DNA of 10,265 bases from an uncultured bacterium (GTDB taxonomy: Bacteria > Verrucomicrobiota > Lentisphaeria > Victivallales > Victivallaceae): NCBI GenBank assembly GCA_949286445.1, contig CASECL010000134.1, positions 1 through 10,265 on the forward strand, written 5' to 3'. The position numbers and the translations under genes were made by a program. The first letter of the stretch is position 1; each line of letters begins with the position of its first letter. Of this stretch, positions 7,369 through 10,265 are shown piece after piece. Under the pieces are notes generated by a model. It worked only from the letters and a program-made list of their open reading frames with translations. It did no database searches and was not told the DNA's origin.

Positions 7369-7572
7369 CGGTTTTATTCCTCTGCCTGTCGGCGATTATC
7401 AGTCCGCCTGCCGCCAGTATTCTGTTTTTTTGTTTCGCCGCTATCCGTCCGGACAGCCCGGCTCCGGCAGTTGAATTTTCAATATCGCGCGATACTGAGA
7501 AATTTTTATACTGCCGTGACTCCGGCGCAGCGGATCAGTGAATTGATTGATATTCCCGTAGAATAATTGCCC
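7369..7572 (-). other. Intergenic region upstream of the GT-C-like gene with two adjacent palindromes
   Basis: This 204-bp gap is the longest within the minus-strand membrane/lipid cluster. It contains two abutting inverted repeats: TTGAA-TT-TTCAA (7471-7482) and the perfect 12-bp palindrome TATCGCGCGATA (7483-7494). CAGT and ACTG flank the pair. They lie about 103-126 bp upstream of the GTG start, a position suited to a repressor or activator site. No convincing sigma70 promoter and no strong terminator for the upstream DUF486 gene were found, so the downstream gene may share the upstream transcript or have its own regulated promoter. Confidence 0.35.
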
Positions 7573-7908
7573 TTATCCCCGGAAAACAAAAAATACCGCC
7601 CCCAGAATACAAAGCCCGGCATAAAGATAGTTCCAGCTCAGACTCTCTTTCATGTAAAGAATCGAAAAAGGTACAAATACGCTTAAACTGATTACTTCCT
7701 GGAGTATTTTCAACTGACCGAGTGCCAATACCCGGTGTCCGATCCGGTTCGCCGGCACCTGAAGGCAGTATTCTGCAAACGCCACCAGCCAGCTGGCAAG
7801 AATGGCCAGATAAAGCGGTTTGTTAGACAGCGTTTTGAGGTGACCATACCAGGCATAGGTCATGAAAAGATTGGATAATATCAGCAAAACTATGGTTTTG
7901 TACAGCAT
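7573..7908 (-). CDS. DUF486 family small membrane protein (DMT-like)
   Basis: The 111-residue product is almost entirely hydrophobic, with about four membrane segments (roughly 3-20, 31-49, 70-88 and 92-109). Family features include NLFMTYAWYGHLK (13-25), FAEYCLQVPANRIG (44-57), LGQLKILQEVISL and the terminal GAVFFVFRG. These match DUF486, a small family resembling drug/metabolite transporter subunits, whose function is not established. The ATG lies 19 bp inside the end of the upstream acyltransferase gene and has GAGG 5 nt before it, so the two are translationally coupled. That context suggests a job linked to membrane lipid metabolism. Small DMT-type proteins such as ArnE/ArnF flip lipid-linked aminosugars; a similar role here is only a hypothesis. 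Confidence 0.88.
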   Translation of the reverse strand: MLYKTIVLLILSNLFMTYAWYGHLKTLSNKPLYLAILASWLVAFAEYCLQVPANRIGHRVLALGQLKILQEVISLSVFVPFSILYMKESLSWNYLYAGLCILGAVFFVFRG

Positions 7909-8654
7909 GATTTCCTCTTTAAATATTCTTCAGCCATATACTCTCCCACCCGGCTGGCCAGTTCCTTGCGGTCTTCGCCCGGCTTGGGGAGGATTGGCGG
8001 GAGCAGGTATAAATCAACTTCTATCTCTCTTAAACCCAGTATTTTCCAGACGTGAGGCAGCAGTGTCATATCCCCATACCAGGCCACATTCATTTCATCG
8101 CAGCGGTATATTGCCAGATTGGGCAGAATCGGCACTCCGCCGTCAATTACCGCCTGAAACGCGGTGGATTTAAACGGCTTCAGCTTCGATCCGTCTCCGG
8201 TCGTTCCCTCCGGATAAACAATCAGCGGTACATTTTCATGAATACTTTCCAGCATATCTTCGATCAATTTCTTTGATTTGACCGGAGATTTGCGATCCAC
8301 CCAGAGCGGGCGGCTCATACCGAGATAACTGCCGAGCACCGGCCACCGGGAAATCTCAACTTTGGGCATGAAGCGCACCGGAGCTGCCGCCCCGGCAACA
8401 AGAATATCCAGATAACTGCTGTGGTTGGCCACAATCAAACCTGCCAGGGACGGGTCGCGCTCCGGATGAACCGTGATTTTCAGACCGATAATTTTCGCCA
8501 GCCCGGATGCCCAGAGCTGAGTCACCCGGCAGATCCGCCTGATTTTATCCCAGCGGCTGCCGCCGAAACTGTTCCAGAAAGCAATAAACCAGGGCAGCGG
8601 CAGATAAAGCAGCAGAATTATTATCCGATAGAGCTTTCTGAAAAAACGGCACAT
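7890..8654 (-). CDS. olsA: PlsC/LPLAT-family O-acyltransferase, OlsA-like
   Basis: This family transfers an acyl chain to a hydroxyl, either of lysophosphatidic acid (PlsC) or of a lyso-aminolipid (OlsA, GlsA). The 254-residue product has a hydrophobic N-terminal segment (about 10-30) and the acyltransferase block: NHSSYLD (77-83) gives the HX4D catalytic pair H78/D83, then PLWVDRKS (116-123), YPEGTTGDGSKLKPFKS (147-163) and VPILP. The third block has GTTGDG instead of the GTRS type common in PlsC, as I recall for OlsA-like members. The ATG at 8654 has GGAG 8 nt upstream; a GTG at 8660 in the same frame is too close to that site. It starts 2 bp after the OlsB-type gene and overlaps DUF486 by 19 bp. 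The acyltransferase fold is certain; the OlsA role rests on context, and PlsC is the alternative. Confidence 0.82.
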   Translation of the reverse strand: MCRFFRKLYRIIILLLYLPLPWFIAFWNSFGGSRWDKIRRICRVTQLWASGLAKIIGLKITVHPERDPSLAGLIVANHSSYLDILVAGAAAPVRFMPKVEISRWPVLGSYLGMSRPLWVDRKSPVKSKKLIEDMLESIHENVPLIVYPEGTTGDGSKLKPFKSTAFQAVIDGGVPILPNLAIYRCDEMNVAWYGDMTLLPHVWKILGLREIEVDLYLLPPILPKPGEDRKELASRVGEYMAEEYLKRKSCCTKP

Positions 8655-8656
8655 AA

Positions 8657-9448
8657 TCACTTCTCCGGCGAACGTGACTCGCTGATGAAATGCCGGTTAT
8701 AGCGTTCCGTAAGTTTGTCAAAGTCAAACCATACCGGTAAATCAATGCATTTGAAATCCTGATCCAAGGTCGGTTTTCCGGCGATTTTTGCCCCGATACG
8801 CAGATATCCTTTTATCAGCGGAGGCAGATCAGAAGCGGAAAATTCCTCTCCGGTACCGGGATCATCAACCGCATAGGGATAACGCGGAACAAGGTCGATT
8901 TCATCAGAAACATAGCCACGATTTTTCAAATAATGGTAACAGGCATATCCTTTGGCCACATCAGTTGAATCCAGACTGGCACAGCCGATCAGGTATTGAA
9001 AACGGTAACGTTTTCTCATTTCGGAAATGCCGCTCCAAAGCAGCATTATCGCCCCTCCGTTGCGGTACTCCGGCATGATGCATGATCTGCCTACTTCGCA
9101 GGCGTGCCGCAGCCGTTCAGCTCCAAGTGCGGCCAGATCATACTCCTGGGCGGTATAGAAACCGCGGGACATGGCAACTTCACCGAGAATGGCCCGGTAA
9201 GTGCCGATAATCCGGTCCGTTTCGCGGTCAATAAGAAGCATGTGAAAAGCGTAATCATCAAAAGAATCCCGGTCGCTTCCCCCCCGGTCGCAATCCCGCT
9301 CCACCCGGAATATTTCCCGGCGCAGGGCGAGAACTTCTGCCAGTTCATCCGAGCTTACAGCGAATTTGACGGTAAAGCGTTTGCTTTCCACCAAAATCTG
9401 ATCCAGCAGATATTTGTCTATAAAACTCTTGTCGTAGATAAGCTCCAT
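8657..9448 (-). CDS. olsB: OlsB-type GNAT N-acyltransferase (amino-acid N-acyltransferase, hemolysin-like family)
   Basis: OlsB joins a 3-hydroxyacyl chain from acyl-ACP to the amino group of ornithine, the first step of ornithine lipid synthesis; the homologous GlsB uses glycine. The 264-residue product shows the family landmarks: FDDYAFHMLLID (63-74), IIGTYRAIL (80-88), GFYTAQEYDL (96-105), the acyl-donor segment CEVGRSCIMPEYRNGGAIML (117-136), LIGCASL (153-159), LPPLIKGYLRIGAK (207-220) and RYNRHF (249-254). The start at 9448 is preferred because ACGGAG lies 6 nt upstream. Longer frames begin at ATG 9511 or TTG 9544 but lack a usable ribosome binding site, and their extra residues resemble no part of the family. 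It is the first gene of the olsB-olsA-DUF486 run. The amino acid used cannot be told from sequence. Confidence 0.85.
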   Translation of the reverse strand: MELIYDKSFIDKYLLDQILVESKRFTVKFAVSSDELAEVLALRREIFRVERDCDRGGSDRDSFDDYAFHMLLIDRETDRIIGTYRAILGEVAMSRGFYTAQEYDLAALGAERLRHACEVGRSCIMPEYRNGGAIMLLWSGISEMRKRYRFQYLIGCASLDSTDVAKGYACYHYLKNRGYVSDEIDLVPRYPYAVDDPGTGEEFSASDLPPLIKGYLRIGAKIAGKPTLDQDFKCIDLPVWFDFDKLTERYNRHFISESRSPEK

Positions 9449-9613
9449 CGGGATCTCCGTTCCGTTTTCCGCTTTCAAGTCTTCCGAAAATCTGTTATGT
9501 AAAGTAACCATATTAACATAACCACAGATTTGCGAAAATTCCAATCCCCAAGTGATAATTTTCTCAAAAATAGCAGTATTGATGCCATGTAGCGGGAAAA
9601 ACCGGAAAAAAAT
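9449..9613. other. Divergent intergenic region between olsB and rpsT (olsB side)
   Basis: Together with the rpsT promoter and leader this makes a 304-bp stretch without a supported gene. The olsB side holds the olsB ribosome binding site, a leader of about 60 nt, a weak promoter candidate at 9515-9544 and, overlapping it, a dif-like half-palindromic sequence at 9511-9538. No further gene-like frame with a ribosome binding site was found. Confidence 0.5.
9515..9544 (-). promoter_or_regulatory. Candidate promoter of the olsB-olsA-DUF486 operon
   Basis: On the minus strand TTGGAA (plus 9539-9544) and TATGTT (plus 9515-9520) are 18 bp apart, four of six matches each. A start near 9508 would give a 60-nt leader to the preferred olsB ATG at 9448 and would exclude the longer olsB starts. 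The match is modest. No obvious Pho-box repeats were seen, although ornithine lipid genes are phosphate-regulated in some proteobacteria. Confidence 0.35.
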
Positions 9614-9641
9614 TTGCTTTTTGAAAAAAGCGCGTTATATT
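9614..9641 (+). promoter_or_regulatory. sigma70-type promoter of rpsT
   Basis: TTGCTT (9614-9619) and TATATT (9636-9641) are 16 bp apart. The -10 hexamer is the same as in the xerC and nusA promoters. A start near 9648 gives a leader of about 105 nt. The -35 is a poor match, but the placement fits the gene and no better pair exists upstream. Confidence 0.5.
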
Positions 9642-9660
9642 AATGGACTTGAGGTTGCAG

Positions 9661-9682
9661 GCCGACGCAGAAAAGCGGCGGC
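9661..9682 (+). promoter_or_regulatory. Hairpin in the rpsT leader
   Basis: GCCGACGC (9661-9668) pairs with GCGGCGGC (9675-9682) across an AGAAAA loop, seven GC pairs with one A-G mismatch. It lies about 13 nt after the predicted transcript start and is followed by an A/T-rich unstructured stretch up to the ribosome binding site. There is no T tract, so it is not a terminator. It may stabilise the mRNA 5' end or take part in S20 autoregulation; S20 is known to repress its own translation in E. coli, but a shared mechanism is not shown. Confidence 0.4.
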
Positions 9683-9752
9683 GGAACTGATGCAGAAGTA
9701 CAGTATTGTAAAATAACTGAATAATAATTAAAGAATAAAAAGAGGTTAAACT

Positions 9753-10019
9753 ATGGCTCACACCAAATCAGCGGTCAAGCGTCTGCGCACCAGCACGCTG
9801 GCCAATGCCCGCAATCGCGCCCGTATCAGCACGGTAAAAACTGCGGAAAAGAAATTCCGCGCCGCTGTCGCGGCCGGAGAGGCGGATAAAGCCGCGGCAC
9901 TGGTTCGCGAATGCGTCTCCGCGTTGGACCGCGCCGCCAAGCTCGGCACTATTCATCCGAATAAGGCCGCTAACAAAAAGTCACAGTTGGATAAACTTTT
10001 CAATTCGCTTCAGAAATAA
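9753..10019 (+). CDS. rpsT: 30S ribosomal protein S20
   Basis: S20 is a small helical protein that binds the 16S rRNA 5' domain and the 3' minor domain early in 30S assembly. The 88-residue, Lys/Arg/Ala-rich product has the family length. It opens with the basic segment AHTKSAVKRLRTS, continues through ARNRARISTVKTAEKKF, and ends with the diagnostic LGTIHPNKAANKKSQLDKLF. The ATG has AGAGG 7 nt upstream (9741-9745). The gene stands alone, as S20 usually does: its own promoter and structured leader lie upstream and a strong intrinsic terminator directly downstream. It is transcribed divergently from the lipid gene cluster. Confidence 0.97.
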   Translation: MAHTKSAVKRLRTSTLANARNRARISTVKTAEKKFRAAVAAGEADKAAALVRECVSALDRAAKLGTIHPNKAANKKSQLDKLFNSLQK

Positions 10020-10048
10020 CACGGCGCGGATTTGAAAAGAGTTAAAAT

Positions 10049-10086
10049 ACGGCGGCGGGATCAGTCATGATCCGGTCGCCGTTTTT
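10049..10086 (+). terminator. Intrinsic terminator of rpsT
   Basis: A 15-position stem (10049-10063 with 10068-10082) closes on a GTCA loop. It has one G-U pair and one G-G mismatch, with six-pair blocks at the base (ACGGCG/CGCCGT) and at the top (GGATCA/TGATCC). Five T residues follow at 10082-10086, then further T-rich sequence. It begins 30 bp after the rpsT stop codon. This is the strongest terminator in the window. Confidence 0.88.
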
Positions 10087-10090
10087 GTGT

Positions 10091-10265
10091 TTATTTCCCT
10101 CCAGAGAGAATACATGCCGGGAAAACGTGGTGAGGGGGGCTGGAAAATGCTCTCTTGAGATATTCAGAGCCGGATTTGAATTTTCTGCTCTATTTTACTG
10201 CCGGAGCGTTATAATGCCGCGGTGACCACGAGTTACATTTTTTGTTCCGTTAAAAGGAATTCTGA
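10091..10265 (+). other. Intergenic sequence before a gene beyond the right edge
   Basis: No open frame with a supported start is seen here. A consensus -10 hexamer, TATAAT, lies at 10210-10215 but lacks a good -35 at 16-18 bp. The window closes with an AAAAGGA element about 7 nt from the edge that resembles a ribosome binding site. A plus-strand gene may therefore start just outside the window; this is tentative. Confidence 0.3.

Noticed and set aside
9449..9544. Longer N-terminus for the OlsB-type protein (TTG 9544 or ATG 9511)
   Set aside because: No usable ribosome binding site, and it overlaps the candidate promoter; the ATG at 9448 has ACGGAG at a good distance.

Overview
The window reads as ordinary chromosome of a Gram-negative-type bacterium with moderate GC. 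It carries a core translation/transcription operon, a Xer recombinase gene, a membrane-lipid biosynthesis cluster and the ribosomal protein S20 gene. No transposase, integrase cassette, phage gene, CRISPR array, tRNA or rRNA was seen. The phylum cannot be fixed by eye. The gene content and style (compact IF-2, shortened NusA, olsB/olsA-type acyltransferases, GT-C membrane protein) would fit the PVC group, perhaps Lentisphaerota; this is an impression, not a result.

Left part (1-4539, minus strand): nusA - infB - rbfA - nrnA (cut by the left edge), the classic NusA/IF-2 operon. It starts from a well-formed sigma70-type promoter at 4511-4539 (TTGAAT, 17 bp spacer, TGn-TATATT). rimP is not upstream of nusA as it is in many bacteria. 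The DHH phosphoesterase nrnA begins inside rbfA. Many lineages have truB next, but that would lie outside the window.

Middle (4374-5825): a 405-bp divergent intergenic region, then xerC on the plus strand with its own promoter at 4631-4658. XerC has all six catalytic residues and an unusual basic Gly/Ala/Lys C-terminal tail.

Right-middle (5854-9448, minus strand): a transcription-order cluster of an OlsB-type GNAT acyltransferase, an OlsA/PlsC-type acyltransferase and a DUF486 small DMT-type membrane protein. The first two are 2 bp apart and the last two overlap by 19 bp. After a 204-bp gap comes a large polytopic GT-C-like membrane protein. OlsB plus OlsA is the known gene pair for amino-acid-containing, phosphorus-free acyl lipids (ornithine lipids in proteobacteria; glycine lipids from the homologous GlsB/GlsA pair in Bacteroides). 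The tightly coupled DUF486 gene is the most interesting part, as a possible accessory or transporter for that lipid.

Right end (9614-10265, plus strand): rpsT with promoter, structured leader, clear ribosome binding site and a strong intrinsic terminator at 10049-10086, then 175 bp leading to a gene beyond the window.

Several starts were chosen differently from the longest open frame because of ribosome binding sites: xerC at 4779, olsB at 9448, olsA at 8654. nrnA lies in a frame open to the left edge and was found by direct translation.
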